A DNA stretch of 64,000 nucleotides from positions 1-64,000 of the forward strand of contig CALFXR010000156.1 in NCBI GenBank assembly GCA_937958475.1. The letters are read 5' to 3'. The notes below the pieces were generated by a model that had not been told where the DNA came from, ran no database searches, and was given only the letters and a program-made list of their open reading frames with translations. Within the stretch, counting starts at the first letter, position 1. The number at the start of each line of letters is the position of its first letter. Positions 32,720 to 43,810 of this stretch are shown one piece after another. This DNA is from an uncultured Mesorhizobium sp. GTDB lineage: Bacteria; Pseudomonadota; Alphaproteobacteria; Rhizobiales; Rhizobiaceae. Made by a program: the position numbers and the translations under genes.

Positions 32720-33685
32720 TCAGAAGCGGAAGTTGGACATCTTGAACATCATGGCGTTGCCGAGCATCAGCCATGCGATCGAGCCACCGAGCAGGTACCA
32801 CGTCATCGGCTCGCCCCAGACCTCCTCGTAGAACTGCGGCATGAGCACCATGATGCCGGTCATCAGCAGCGCCGGCACGGCGGTGAGGATGTAGGCCGAC
32901 ATGCGGCCCTCGGTGGAGATGGCGCGCACCTTGCGCTTTAGCTTGCCGCGCTCGCGGATGACGGTGGACAGCCCGTCGAGGATCTCGCGCAGGTTTCCGC
33001 CCGAAGTGCTCTGGATCGAAACGGCGGTGACGAACAGCGGCAGGTCGTCGTGGCCGACGCGCTCCTGCATGTTCTGCAGGGCGCCGACCAGGTCCGAGCC
33101 GTAGGTCACCTCGTCTGCGACCATGCCGAACTCGGAGCCGATCGGATCGGCCATCTCGCGCGCCACCATGGAGATGGCGACCGGCACGGGGTGCCCGGCC
33201 TTCAGGCTGCGTGTGATCAGTTCGAGCGCCTCGGGCAACTGGAGACCGAACAGCTTGTGGCGGCGCTTGCGCAGGTGGCGCAGGACAAGGATCGGAATGG
33301 CGAGGCAGAGCGGCGGCAGAGCGGCGAGCGCCACGGCAACAGGCGCGCCGTACCAGACCGCAACGAGGACGAGACCGCAGGCGACGCCCGACGTGGTCAT
33401 GAAGAAGCGGGGCAGCGCCATCGCCAGTCCGGACTGGGCCCTGAGCGCGCGAAAGCGGTCGATGGAGAAGACAGAGCGGCTGCCGTCGACGCCGCGCTCC
33501 TTGCGCAGCTGGATCAGCACCTGCTCCTGCGAGAGCCGCTTCTCCTGGAGACGCATGCGCCGGTTGATGGCCGTGCGCCGGTCGCGGTTGCCGGCAACCA
33601 GCAGATAGAAGGCCTCGGCGAGCATGATGCCGGCAAGGCCGGCAGCCGCATAGATGGCATAGAGCGTGGCGCCGCCGTCCTGCAT
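32720..33685 (-). CDS. tadB: Tad pilus inner-membrane protein TadB
   Basis: A 321-residue partner of TadC with the same T2SSF domain (LPEALELITRSLKAGHPVPVAISMV, then TYGSDLVGALQNMQERVGHDDL and SGGNLREILDGLSTVIRER) and several membrane helices. The ATG at 33685 gives MQDGGATLYAIYAAAGLAGI, a normal N-terminus with a membrane anchor. It lies two bases from tadA's stop and one base from tadC, so the three are co-translated. Confidence 0.93.
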   Translation of the reverse strand: MQDGGATLYAIYAAAGLAGIMLAEAFYLLVAGNRDRRTAINRRMRLQEKRLSQEQVLIQLRKERGVDGSRSVFSIDRFRALRAQSGLAMALPRFFMTTSGVACGLVLVAVWYGAPVAVALAALPPLCLAIPILVLRHLRKRRHKLFGLQLPEALELITRSLKAGHPVPVAISMVAREMADPIGSEFGMVADEVTYGSDLVGALQNMQERVGHDDLPLFVTAVSIQSTSGGNLREILDGLSTVIRERGKLKRKVRAISTEGRMSAYILTAVPALLMTGIMVLMPQFYEEVWGEPMTWYLLGGSIAWLMLGNAMMFKMSNFRF

Positions 33686-33687
33686 GG

Positions 33688-35103
33688 CTATTCCTGCGGC
33701 CGGCCGGGCTCGAAGTACTTGCCCGGAAACTCGATGCCCATCGCCTTCAGGTCTTCGAGGAAGCGCGGACGCAGGCCGGTCGCCTCGAAATGTCCGAGGA
33801 TCTTGCCGTCGGCCTCCATCCCGGTGCGCACGAAACGGAAGATCTCCTGCATCTGGATGACGTCGCCCTCCATGCCGGTCACCTCGGCGACGCTGGTCAC
33901 CTTGCGCTTGCCGTCGGAAAGACGGGTCAGCTGGACGATGATGTCGAGCGCCGAAGAAATCTGGCTGCGAATCGAGGAAACCGTCATCGGCATGCCGGTC
34001 ATGCCGAGCATCTGCTCGAGGCGGCCGATGGCGTCGCGCGGCGTGTTGGCGTGGATGGTGGCCATCGAGCCTTCGTGGCCGGTATTCATGGCCTGGAGCA
34101 TGTCGAACGCCTCCTCGCCGCGACATTCGCCGAGGATGACGCGGTCGGGGCGCATTCTGAGCGCGTTCTTGACGAGGTCGCGCTGGCGGATCTCGCCATG
34201 ACCTTCGATGTTGGCGGGGCGCGTCTCCATGCGCGCCACATGCGGCTGCTGGAGCTGGAGCTCGGCGGCGTCCTCAATGGTGATCAGGCGCTCGTCCTCG
34301 GGGATGAAGGCCGACAGCGCGTTGAGCATGGTGGTCTTGCCGGTGCCCGTGCCGCCCGAGATGATCGTGGTCTTGCGCGCGTAGACGGCCGCCGCCAGCA
34401 CCTCGGCCATGTTCTGCGTCAGTGCGCCGAATTCGACCAGCTTGTGCAGGCCGAGCTTGTTCTTGGAGAACTTGCGGATCGACACCAGCGGCCCGTCGAC
34501 GCCGACAGGCCGGATCGCGGCGTTGAAGCGCGAGCCGTCGAGCATGCGCGCGTCGACCATGGGGGAGGATTCGTCGACGCGGCGGCCCACCGCGGCGACG
34601 ATCTTGTTGATGATGCGCAGCAGATGCGCCTCGTCCTTGAAGGGGACGTGGATCTGCTGGAGCTTGCCGCGCTTCTCGACGAAGCAGTTCTGGTGGCCGT
34701 TGATCAGGATGTCGTTGATCTCCGGGTCCTTCAGCAGCGGCTCCAGCGGACCGAGGCCGACCATCTCGTCGACGATGTCATCGACCAGCGCGTCGAGTTC
34801 GGCGACATTGACGGCGAGCCGCTCCTCGCGCGTCTTCTCGGAGACGAAGTCGTGGATCTGCCGGCGCATCTCGTCCTTCGGCAGGCGCTCCAGCGCGACG
34901 AGGTTGATCTCCTCGATGAGCATGCGATGGATGCGGTCGCGCGCGTCGAGGACGCGGTTGGCCTTCTGCGGCCCGGCCTCGGCCTTCGGCGCCGGCTTGC
35001 GCGAATTGGGGATGACGACGCTCTGCTCCTTGGGCGACGGCGGCGGCGACGCCAGTTCGCCGATGTCGAAGCGCCTGTGCAGGGCGGAGAAGCGGCTGGT
35101 CAT
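33688..35103 (-). CDS. tadA: Tad pilus secretion ATPase (CpaF/TadA)
   Basis: A 471-residue type II/IV secretion ATPase that powers Flp pilus assembly. An N-terminal linker and helical domain is followed by a core with Walker A GGTGTGKTT (Lys256), the Asp box, the His box segment GHEGSMATIHANTPRDA and Walker B LGECRGEEAFDML. Its ATG at 35103 overlaps the cpaE stop (ATGA), and long in-frame N-terminal extensions are rejected on that ground. Hexameric and peripheral to the inner membrane in this family. Confidence 0.95.
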   Translation of the reverse strand: MTSRFSALHRRFDIGELASPPPSPKEQSVVIPNSRKPAPKAEAGPQKANRVLDARDRIHRMLIEEINLVALERLPKDEMRRQIHDFVSEKTREERLAVNVAELDALVDDIVDEMVGLGPLEPLLKDPEINDILINGHQNCFVEKRGKLQQIHVPFKDEAHLLRIINKIVAAVGRRVDESSPMVDARMLDGSRFNAAIRPVGVDGPLVSIRKFSKNKLGLHKLVEFGALTQNMAEVLAAAVYARKTTIISGGTGTGKTTMLNALSAFIPEDERLITIEDAAELQLQQPHVARMETRPANIEGHGEIRQRDLVKNALRMRPDRVILGECRGEEAFDMLQAMNTGHEGSMATIHANTPRDAIGRLEQMLGMTGMPMTVSSIRSQISSALDIIVQLTRLSDGKRKVTSVAEVTGMEGDVIQMQEIFRFVRTGMEADGKILGHFEATGLRPRFLEDLKAMGIEFPGKYFEPGRPQE

Positions 35104-36314
35104 GCGCGCTTCCGCATGAAGCCCGTGCCGAGGCCGAACAGCGAGCGCGCCTTCTTCGGCGCCGCGGCCACGACCTCCTCCGGCAGGATGATGCGGCGCA
35201 GATCGGCGATGACGTTGGCGTTGGCGTCGATCTCGTGGAGCGGTACGCCGCGGTCGACGGCCTCGCGCACGAGCTTGTAGTTGTTGGCGATGCCGCCGGC
35301 GAAGTGATCGCCGAGGATCTCGCGGACGTCGGCCTGGCGGATGCCGTTGTCGAACATCTTCTGCTCGAAGCGGTTGACGATGACGTTGGGCTTCACCTCG
35401 CGGCCGACCGTGTCGTAGATCGCCTGGATCAGCCGCTGCGTGTGCCTGAGGCAGGGCACGGTCATCTCGGTGACGACGTAGAGCTTGTTGGAGCCGAGCA
35501 GCACGGTCTCGGTCCACGGGAACCAGGTGCGCGGCAGGTCGATGACGACGTTGTCGAAATAGGCGGAGACGAGGTCGAGCATGCGCACGACGATCTCGGT
35601 GTTGAAGGAGCGCATTTCCGATGGCCTGGTCGGCGCGGCAAGCACGCAGAGCCCGCTCGAATGCTTGGACAGCATGACGTCGAGCAGTTGGCGGTCGAGG
35701 CGCTCGGGCTGGTTCTCGATCTCGGCGATGTCGAAGCGCGGCTCGAGGTCGAGGTATTCGGCGCAGGCTCCCTGCTGGAAGTTCAGGTCGACGACGCAGG
35801 TCGCGGCGCCGCGCGTCACCGAATGATGCAGCTGGAAGGCGGTCTGCAGGGCGAGCGTGGTGTTGCCGACGCCGCCGGCCGCCGGCATGAAGGCGTAGAT
35901 CTGCGACTCCGCGTTCTCCTCCCTGCCCGGCCCGTGCAGCGCGCGCAGGCAGGAGCGGACGAGATCGGCCGTCGACACGGGCTTGACGAGGAAGTCTGCG
36001 ACCTGGAGCTGGACGAGGATGCGCACCGCCGCGGCGTTGAACTCCTGGGTGACGACGATGACCGGCGTCTTGCCCTCGAGGCGGCGGATGATGCGCTGCA
36101 GCGCCTCGACCTGGTCGAGCCGCGCGGCGTCCATGTCGATGATCGCGGCGCCGCAGTCTGCTTCCTGGAGCTCGCCGCGCAGGTCGAGCACGCCGCGCTC
36201 GATGGCGACGAGATCGAACGCGTCCGAAGACGCCAGCGCCGACTTGGTTTCCTGCACGAAGGCCTTGTCCTGGGAGACCAGGACGATGCGCTTCGCCTTG
36301 CCCGTGTTCGCCAT
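35100..36314 (-). CDS. cpaE: Pilus assembly protein CpaE/TadZ
   Basis: A 404-residue ParA/MinD-like protein that localises the Tad machine at the pole. An N-terminal receiver-like domain (residues 8-120, AAIIDMDAARLDQVEAL) precedes the ATPase domain, whose P-loop is a degenerate AAGGVGNTTLA (Asn where MinD has Lys). Switch-like motifs VVDLNFQQG and VVIDLPRTWFPW follow. The start MANTGKAKRIV at 36314 follows the lipoprotein gene by 10 bases. TadZ proteins often have altered P-loops, as here. Confidence 0.93.
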   Translation of the reverse strand: MANTGKAKRIVLVSQDKAFVQETKSALASSDAFDLVAIERGVLDLRGELQEADCGAAIIDMDAARLDQVEALQRIIRRLEGKTPVIVVTQEFNAAAVRILVQLQVADFLVKPVSTADLVRSCLRALHGPGREENAESQIYAFMPAAGGVGNTTLALQTAFQLHHSVTRGAATCVVDLNFQQGACAEYLDLEPRFDIAEIENQPERLDRQLLDVMLSKHSSGLCVLAAPTRPSEMRSFNTEIVVRMLDLVSAYFDNVVIDLPRTWFPWTETVLLGSNKLYVVTEMTVPCLRHTQRLIQAIYDTVGREVKPNVIVNRFEQKMFDNGIRQADVREILGDHFAGGIANNYKLVREAVDRGVPLHEIDANANVIADLRRIILPEEVVAAAPKKARSLFGLGTGFMRKRA

Positions 36315-36324
36315 CGCCGCCGCC

Positions 36325-36588
36325 TCAGTTGTCGTTCGTGGCCGAAGCCTTGGGATCGGACCCGTCATCCGCGGAAGCGGGCGCGGTTGCGCTGCGGTCG
36401 GCGGGAACCCTGAGGTTGGCGTCCTGCACGCCGGGCTGCCAGGGATCGACCATCTGCATCACGGTGTTCGCCGCCTGGGCGTTGCCGGCGCCGGGGGTCA
36501 GGCCCTCGATGCGAATGGTGTCGTCCGTGGAACAGCCGGCGGCCGCGACGAGCGACAGGACCGACGCCATGAGGAATGCGCTGCGCAT
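36325..36588 (-). CDS. Small lipoprotein of the pilus operon
   Basis: An 87-residue lipoprotein with signal peptide and lipobox (MRSAFLMASVLSLVAAAGC, Cys19). The mature part is short and low-complexity (PADRSATAPASADDGSDPKA) with a conserved-looking MVDPWQPGVQD stretch. It occupies the cpaD position between cpaC and cpaE but is far shorter than the usual CpaD, so it may be a reduced CpaD or an unrelated pilotin-like lipoprotein. Operonic with cpaC (3-base gap). Confidence 0.75.
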   Translation of the reverse strand: MRSAFLMASVLSLVAAAGCSTDDTIRIEGLTPGAGNAQAANTVMQMVDPWQPGVQDANLRVPADRSATAPASADDGSDPKASATNDN

Positions 36589-36591
36589 CGA

Positions 36592-38022
36592 CTACTCCTT
36601 CGGCAGGTCGAGGAAATGGCCGGAGCCGGAAGCCGCCATCACGGCGCCCGCGGCAGAGGCGAACTGGGTGCGGCCGGCCCCGCCGGACTTCGCTTCCTCG
36701 ACGCCGCCGAGGAAATAGTCGATGTTGCTGGCCGAAACCGTGCCGTCCATCGGCGTCGCCACCTTCTTCGACGGATCGATCGGCTTCACCAGATAGGGCG
36801 TGACGATGATGACGAGGTCGGTCTCGCGGCGCTGATAGGCCTTGGACGAGAACAGCGCACCGAGAACCGGCAGCTTGCCGAGGCCCGGCACGCGCTCGGT
36901 GGTCATGTCGTTCTGGGTCTGCAGCAGGCCGGCGATCATGAAGCTCTGGCCGCTCTTCAGGTCGACCGAGGTGCGCGCCCGGCGCACGGAGAATCCCGGA
37001 AGCGAGATATCGCCGACGCTGTAGGAGGCCGAGGTGTCGACCGACGACACTTCCGGCTCGATGTCGAGGCTGATCAGCCCGTCGGCGAGCACGGTCGGCT
37101 TGAATTCGAGACCGACGCCGAAGCGCTTGTATTCGACCGTGATCTTCTTGTCGTCCTGGGCGACGGGGATCGGGAACTCGCCGCCGGCGAGAAAGCTCGC
37201 CTTCTCGCCGGAACGTGCGATCAGGTTGGGTTCGGCCAGCCGGCGCGCGACGCCGCGGTCCTCCAGCGCCTTGATGGCAACGTCGATGGAGAAATTGCCC
37301 TGGGTAAGCGCACCGACGAGTTGGGCGGCAGGCGACGAGGTCGTCGCGCTGGGGCTGGAATTGAACGAGATGCCGCCCGCCGCCGTCATGTAGCTCGCCG
37401 ATATCTTCGTGCTGAGCTCGCGGCCGGCCTGGCGGTTGATCTCGACGAAGCGGACGTTGAGCTGGACCTGCTGCGAGGACGAGATCTTCACCGAGTTGAT
37501 GACGCTCTCGTTGCCGGAGAAGCGGGTGGCGATGCTGCTTGCCTTCTCCGCGGCGACGGCGTCCTGCGCTTCGCCCGACAGGATCAGGCGGCCATTGGCG
37601 GAATTGACGGTGATGTTGGCTCCCGGCACGCTCTCGCGGATCGTCGAGGCCAGGCGGTCGGTGTCGAGCGTCACCTCGATGTCGATGGAGCCGACGAGTT
37701 GCTTGTTCTCGTCGAACAGAGCGATGCCGGTCGTGCCGAGATTGTTGCCGAGCACGTAGAAGGAACGGTCGGTCAGCGGATTGACGTTGGCGATCTCGGG
37801 GTCGCCGATGACGATCTCGTAGAAGGCTGCCGAGGTGCGGATCGTTTTCGGCTTGCCCTTGGCGATCTTCAGCACCGTGTTCCGGCTCGACGAGATGTTC
37901 AGCACGTCGCCGTTGGCGGCGGACGGCGCGGCGCCGCCGATGCAGAACGCCGCGAGCAGCGCGGCGGCGATGGCGCCGCGGCGCCATGAACCCGTCGAAG
38001 AGGTCTTTATCCAAGCGAACAT
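36592..38022 (-). CDS. cpaC: Tad pilus secretin CpaC/RcpA
   Basis: A 476-residue outer-membrane secretin through which the Flp pilus leaves the cell. It has a signal peptide (RRGAIAAALLAAFCIGGAAPSAA), an N-terminal secretin/BON-like part (IVIGDPEIANVNPLTDRSFYVLG, AQDAVAAEKASSIATRFSG) and the secretin barrel domain (VQLNVRFVEINRQAGRELS, VPGLGKLPVLGALFSS, DLVIIVTPYLVKP). The ATG at 38022 is used; an upstream in-frame ATG would add an odd basic stretch. It follows cpaB. Confidence 0.94.
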   Translation of the reverse strand: MFAWIKTSSTGSWRRGAIAAALLAAFCIGGAAPSAANGDVLNISSSRNTVLKIAKGKPKTIRTSAAFYEIVIGDPEIANVNPLTDRSFYVLGNNLGTTGIALFDENKQLVGSIDIEVTLDTDRLASTIRESVPGANITVNSANGRLILSGEAQDAVAAEKASSIATRFSGNESVINSVKISSSQQVQLNVRFVEINRQAGRELSTKISASYMTAAGGISFNSSPSATTSSPAAQLVGALTQGNFSIDVAIKALEDRGVARRLAEPNLIARSGEKASFLAGGEFPIPVAQDDKKITVEYKRFGVGLEFKPTVLADGLISLDIEPEVSSVDTSASYSVGDISLPGFSVRRARTSVDLKSGQSFMIAGLLQTQNDMTTERVPGLGKLPVLGALFSSKAYQRRETDLVIIVTPYLVKPIDPSKKVATPMDGTVSASNIDYFLGGVEEAKSGGAGRTQFASAAGAVMAASGSGHFLDLPKE

Positions 38023-38056
38023 CTGCGTCCCCCGCCGGCGTCCCTGCCGGTTCCGT

Positions 38057-39031
38057 TCAGTCCTGAGCCGGCGCAACGACCTGGTAGGTCTGCGCCTCGA
38101 TCCCCCGCGTCACGATGACCGTCCGGTATTTCGGCTTCGCCGGCTCCTCGGCCACGGCCTCGAACAGCGACGCCGCGGCCCCGGCCGCCTTCGAGGCGAC
38201 CGAACCGCCGAAGGCGGAAATGGTGGTGACGCCCTCGGCCGCCTCTCCGCCTTCGCCCGCGGCGCGCAGCGACAGCGACAGCTGGCCGACGTTCCGCGCG
38301 AGAGCGACCTTCTGCGCACCCTCGGTGGTGACTTCGAGCGTCACGGAGGTAGCGACGTGCGGGCTCGTCGCACGTTCGTCGGCACCCTGACCGACGCTCA
38401 GCACCTTGACGTTCTCGACGACGATCTCGCTGGCGATCGTCGAGCCGGCGGCACCTTGCGCGTTGCGCTCGACTTCCTGGATTGCGCCGGCGTCGCGAGT
38501 CATGACCACGTCGACGCGATCGCCCGGCGTGACGAAGCCCCCGACGCCTGCGACTTCATCGGTCTTGATGGTGACGGCGCGCATGCCCGGCGAAAGCAGG
38601 TTTGACAGCGTGGCGCGGCCGTTCGGCCCCGACAGCTTGGCCAGGAGAACCGGTTCGTTGATCTCGACCGGCGAGAGGACGACGCGGCCCGGGTCCGCGA
38701 GCGCGGCGTCGACCGTGGCAAAGGCACCTTGCGGCAGCGCCTCCTGCGGCCACGGAATCTCGGTCAACTGGGCCCGGTCGAGCGTCATCCCGTAGCGCAG
38801 CGGCTGGACAGCCACGACGATGGTGTTGAACGCGACTGGCGGCGTCTCGGGCGCGGCGACGGGCACCGACACTTCCTGGACACGCGCGCTCGCCGCGCTC
38901 TTGATCCACATGTCCGCCGCGAAGATCGACACGGCGCCGAACACGGCGGCGATGCCGATCATGGTGATGATCTTGCGGTTCAAAACCCCGTTCGCCCCAA
39001 TTCTTCTCGTTGCGGCAAGAATGGGCGGCAA
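38057..39031 (-). CDS. cpaB: Pilus assembly protein CpaB/RcpC
   Basis: A protein of up to 324 residues with an N-terminal membrane helix (MIGIAAVFGAVSIFAADMWI), an SAF domain (VVAVQPLRYGMTLDRAQLTEIPWP) and the RcpC/CpaB region (VTIKTDEVAGVGGFVTPGDRVDVVMTR in two adjoining parts). It contributes to the periplasmic part of the Tad machine, perhaps binding peptidoglycan. The start is uncertain: the ATG at 39031 adds a charged stretch before the helix, and a TTG or ATG nearer 38962-38990 is possible. First gene of the operon, divergent from parE. Confidence 0.88.
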   Translation of the reverse strand: MPPILAATRRIGANGVLNRKIITMIGIAAVFGAVSIFAADMWIKSAASARVQEVSVPVAAPETPPVAFNTIVVAVQPLRYGMTLDRAQLTEIPWPQEALPQGAFATVDAALADPGRVVLSPVEINEPVLLAKLSGPNGRATLSNLLSPGMRAVTIKTDEVAGVGGFVTPGDRVDVVMTRDAGAIQEVERNAQGAAGSTIASEIVVENVKVLSVGQGADERATSPHVATSVTLEVTTEGAQKVALARNVGQLSLSLRAAGEGGEAAEGVTTISAFGGSVASKAAGAAASLFEAVAEEPAKPKYRTVIVTRGIEAQTYQVVAPAQD

Positions 39032-39217
39032 AGCTGAAAAAAACGGAAGACGTTTGGTTCAACTTGAAACTATCGCTGTTTCACGATTTATCGGGCGTCG
39101 CGGTGGGCGTGTTCGTGCCGTCCCGACGCCTGAACGGAACGGGAACCTCAGTCGCTTCGCCGCGCGAAGCGTGGCAATATCGCCGGGCGATTCGCCCCAC
39201 CGCAGTCCGGAGCCTCG

Positions 39218-41278
<2,061 letters not shown>

Positions 41279-41358
41279 CGGGCAACGCCGCCGACCGGCG
41301 GGGGATCCTCCGGCGGGACGTTGCGCGCGCTGCCACCGGCGCTGGTCGAGCGGTTCGT

Positions 41359-41386
41359 CGCGGGCGGCCTTGCGGAACCGCCCGCG
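41359..41386. terminator. Hairpin between convergent genes
   Basis: A perfect 9-bp GC stem (41359-41367 with 41378-41386) and 10-base loop lie between parE and the convergent small secreted-protein gene. No T run follows on either strand, so it would act, if at all, as a bidirectional barrier or Rho-assisted stop. Confidence 0.45.
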
Positions 41387-41400
41387 GCGCCTCGTTTCGC

Positions 41401-41907
41401 TCAGCCGCCGTTGGCGTCGACGCACTCGATGACGCGGCCCCAGGCCTCGGCCGCGCGATTGCCGAGCTTGACCGCTTCGAACTCCTCGCTGCCGCCGAGG
41501 TACAATTTGTAACCGCCTTCCATGGCGATCGTGTCGATGGCGTTGGGTTCCATCGTGAACCACAGGCGCTTTCCGTCCGCCGCGGCGTCAACGGTCCACT
41601 GGATGCCGCCGGATTCGATGATCGTCTCCGGGAACTCCCCGTCCCGGCCGTTGGCCTTGACGCTCATGTAGGAATGTCCGTCGTTGCGCATGGCGAGGAT
41701 ATCGTCGCGGCCGCTCGGCCTGTGGGTGGCGCGGCAGTTGATGACGCCTTTGCCTTCGTCCGTCTGCGAAAACAGCCACTTTTCGAAGTTATTGCCGAAT
41801 GGCTGCGGCTTGCCCGCCGCCGCGGCCGAAATCGAAGCGAGCGCGAGCGCGGACACGACGAGCGTACTTCTCGCCGCCGTAGCGAAGAGTTTCATTCTCA
41901 TTTTCAT
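41401..41907 (-). CDS. Secreted hypothetical protein
   Basis: A 168-residue periplasmic or secreted protein with a clear signal peptide (LFATAARSTLVVSALALASI, cleavage after AAAA near residue 31). The mature part has two cysteines (VINCRATH, VIECVDANGG) likely to form a disulphide, and is predicted beta-rich with WTVDAAADGKRLWFTMEPNA. I do not recognise its family. It is convergent with parE. Confidence 0.7.
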   Translation of the reverse strand: MKMRMKLFATAARSTLVVSALALASISAAAAGKPQPFGNNFEKWLFSQTDEGKGVINCRATHRPSGRDDILAMRNDGHSYMSVKANGRDGEFPETIIESGGIQWTVDAAADGKRLWFTMEPNAIDTIAMEGGYKLYLGGSEEFEAVKLGNRAAEAWGRVIECVDANGG

Positions 41908-42096
41908 TCCCCAGAGTTGACGTCCCGCAGGCGATGCCGGGATACACGGTCCCCGGTCATTCTCCCGTTCCTGCGAATGCGTTAGCCGCGACCTGCCCCG
42001 CTCGCAATACCCACTTCCGGGTATGCGCGCACGGCGCCTGCGGATCGGCGGCCGAAATGGCCGAGGGGAAAGTGCGCTTTCGACGGGCTGGAGGCT

Positions 42097-43218
42097 CTAC
42101 GCCGCGGCGATGGCCAGCGCATGGCTGCGCGCGTTGTCGCGGAGCGAATCGAGATGGATGGACTTGAGCAGGCTGGCTAGATCGGTATCGGCCGGCTGCT
42201 CGCCCAGTTGCTTCAGCATCAGCCAGCTGACCTCCTGCACGCCGGCGACGCGGCGGCCGTTGGCGACATCGCGCCAGACCTTGAGCGCGCACAGCGCGAC
42301 GGTGGAGACCGGCTCCGGCAGCCCAGCGGTGCGGAACAGCGCGGCGAGCGCGACGTCCCTGCCCTGCGCCAGCAACGAAACGATGCGCGCCTCGTCATAG
42401 CCGGTCAGCGCCACAAGGATGGAGCCGAAGAAGTCGATCTTGCCGTGAGCCACCGTACGCACGACGAAGCCGGGGGTGAGTTCGCCGGAGAGGCGCAGGT
42501 GCTCGACGAGGGCGGCGTGCTCCTCGATGCGCGTCCCGTCGATCATGGCGAGCGAGGCGCGGATGCAGGCTTCGCGGGTGACCCGGTCGGCGCGCGCCGC
42601 ACCGATCAGCGCCTTGATCAGCGGCGAACGCCGGAGCGCCTCGCCAACCTTGACCAGCAGCATGTGGCGGCAGTCGGGCGGCAGCCTGCGGTCGGCGATC
42701 AGCGCCTCGCGGACGGCGGCGACGTCGCCGTGGCGCTCGGCGATGCGGCGGAAGGAGAGCGAGGCGATCGCGGCATCGGGCGACGAAAGAAGCTCGAGGC
42801 AGGCCTCGACCTCGCCGACCTCGGCGATGGCAGCGGCGACGGCGATGCCGATGCCCGGGCGCCCCGCGATGATGCGCTGCGCCGCGGCGGGACCGGCGGC
42901 AACGCGATCGATCAGGTCGGCATCCGAGAACAGCGGCGAGCGGCCGAGCACGATCGCGGCGATCTCCGGCTGGTCGGAAGCAAGCGCCGAAATGATCTGC
43001 GACGGCGCCTTGCGGCTCATCGACAACGCCTCGGCGAGCGCCATGCGCACCTTCTGCGAGGGGTCGTCGAGCAGGAAGGTCAGGGCCGCCTCGGCCGCGC
43101 AGCGGTCCTCGAAGGCGAGGTCGCCGTTGACATAGGCGACGGCAAGGGCGTGCGCCGCCGCGGCCCGCTCGGCGACGCGCGCGGTGTCGATCCATTTCAG
43201 GAAGTAGTTGACCACCAT
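42097..43218 (-). CDS. DUF2336 helical-repeat protein
   Basis: A 373-residue protein made of HEAT-like helical repeats across its length (AAALTFLLDDPSQKVRMALAEAL; ALASDQPEIAAIVLGRSP; LLSSPDAAIASLSFRRIAER). It belongs to the DUF2336 family found in alphaproteobacteria. The first residues MVVNYFLKWIDTARVAERA are typical. The function is unknown, probably protein-protein scaffolding. Monocistronic; a gap of about 140 bp upstream separates it from the divergent MaoC gene. Confidence 0.88.
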   Translation of the reverse strand: MVVNYFLKWIDTARVAERAAAAHALAVAYVNGDLAFEDRCAAEAALTFLLDDPSQKVRMALAEALSMSRKAPSQIISALASDQPEIAAIVLGRSPLFSDADLIDRVAAGPAAAQRIIAGRPGIGIAVAAAIAEVGEVEACLELLSSPDAAIASLSFRRIAERHGDVAAVREALIADRRLPPDCRHMLLVKVGEALRRSPLIKALIGAARADRVTREACIRASLAMIDGTRIEEHAALVEHLRLSGELTPGFVVRTVAHGKIDFFGSILVALTGYDEARIVSLLAQGRDVALAALFRTAGLPEPVSTVALCALKVWRDVANGRRVAGVQEVSWLMLKQLGEQPADTDLASLLKSIHLDSLRDNARSHALAIAAA

Positions 43219-43357
43219 TGTCGGAACGTTCCCCGAGTCTCGCCGGTCCCGACGCTAGGCGCGAAATGGTTTACGAACGGTTCACCATGTTCGTTAACCC
43301 GCTTGCCGGGGCTCGGCCTCACGCGTATCTACCCTGCCGAACCATGGGAGAGACGCG

Positions 43358-43810
43358 ATGGCGGGGCTATATCTCGACGAACTCGAACCGGGCCGGATCT
43401 ACCACCACGCGCTGCGCAAGACGATCACCGAGAGCGACAACATGCTGTTCTCGGTGATGACGCTGAACCCGCAGCCGCTCCACATCGATTTCGACTTCGC
43501 CGCCAAGTCGGAATGGGGCAAGCCGCTGGTCAACTCGCTGTTCACGCTCGGCCTGATGATCGGCATCTCCGTGCACGACCTCACGCTCGGCACCACGATC
43601 GGCAATCTCGGCATGACCGACACGGTGTTTCCGCACCCTCTCTTCCACGGCGACACGGTCCGGGTCGAGACGACCGTGATCTCGGTGCGCGATTCGCGCT
43701 CCCGGCCGGATCGCGGCATCGCCGAGTTCGAGCACCGCGCCTACAACCAGAACGGCGTCCTGGTGGCAAAGTGCACGCGCCAGGCGATGATGATGAAGAA
43801 GGCCGCCTGA
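43358..43810 (+). CDS. MaoC-like dehydratase (hot-dog fold)
   Basis: A 150-residue hot-dog-fold enoyl-CoA hydratase-like protein. The hydratase 2 motif with catalytic Asp and His is seen in SVMTLNPQPLHIDFDFA, followed by GKPLVNSLFTLGLMIG. Its stop overlaps the start of a CitE-like lyase (TGATG). The MaoC plus CitE-like pair resembles mesaconyl-CoA hydratase and beta-methylmalyl-CoA lyase of the ethylmalonyl-CoA pathway, but other acyl-CoA routes are possible. Confidence 0.87.
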   Translation: MAGLYLDELEPGRIYHHALRKTITESDNMLFSVMTLNPQPLHIDFDFAAKSEWGKPLVNSLFTLGLMIGISVHDLTLGTTIGNLGMTDTVFPHPLFHGDTVRVETTVISVRDSRSRPDRGIAEFEHRAYNQNGVLVAKCTRQAMMMKKAA

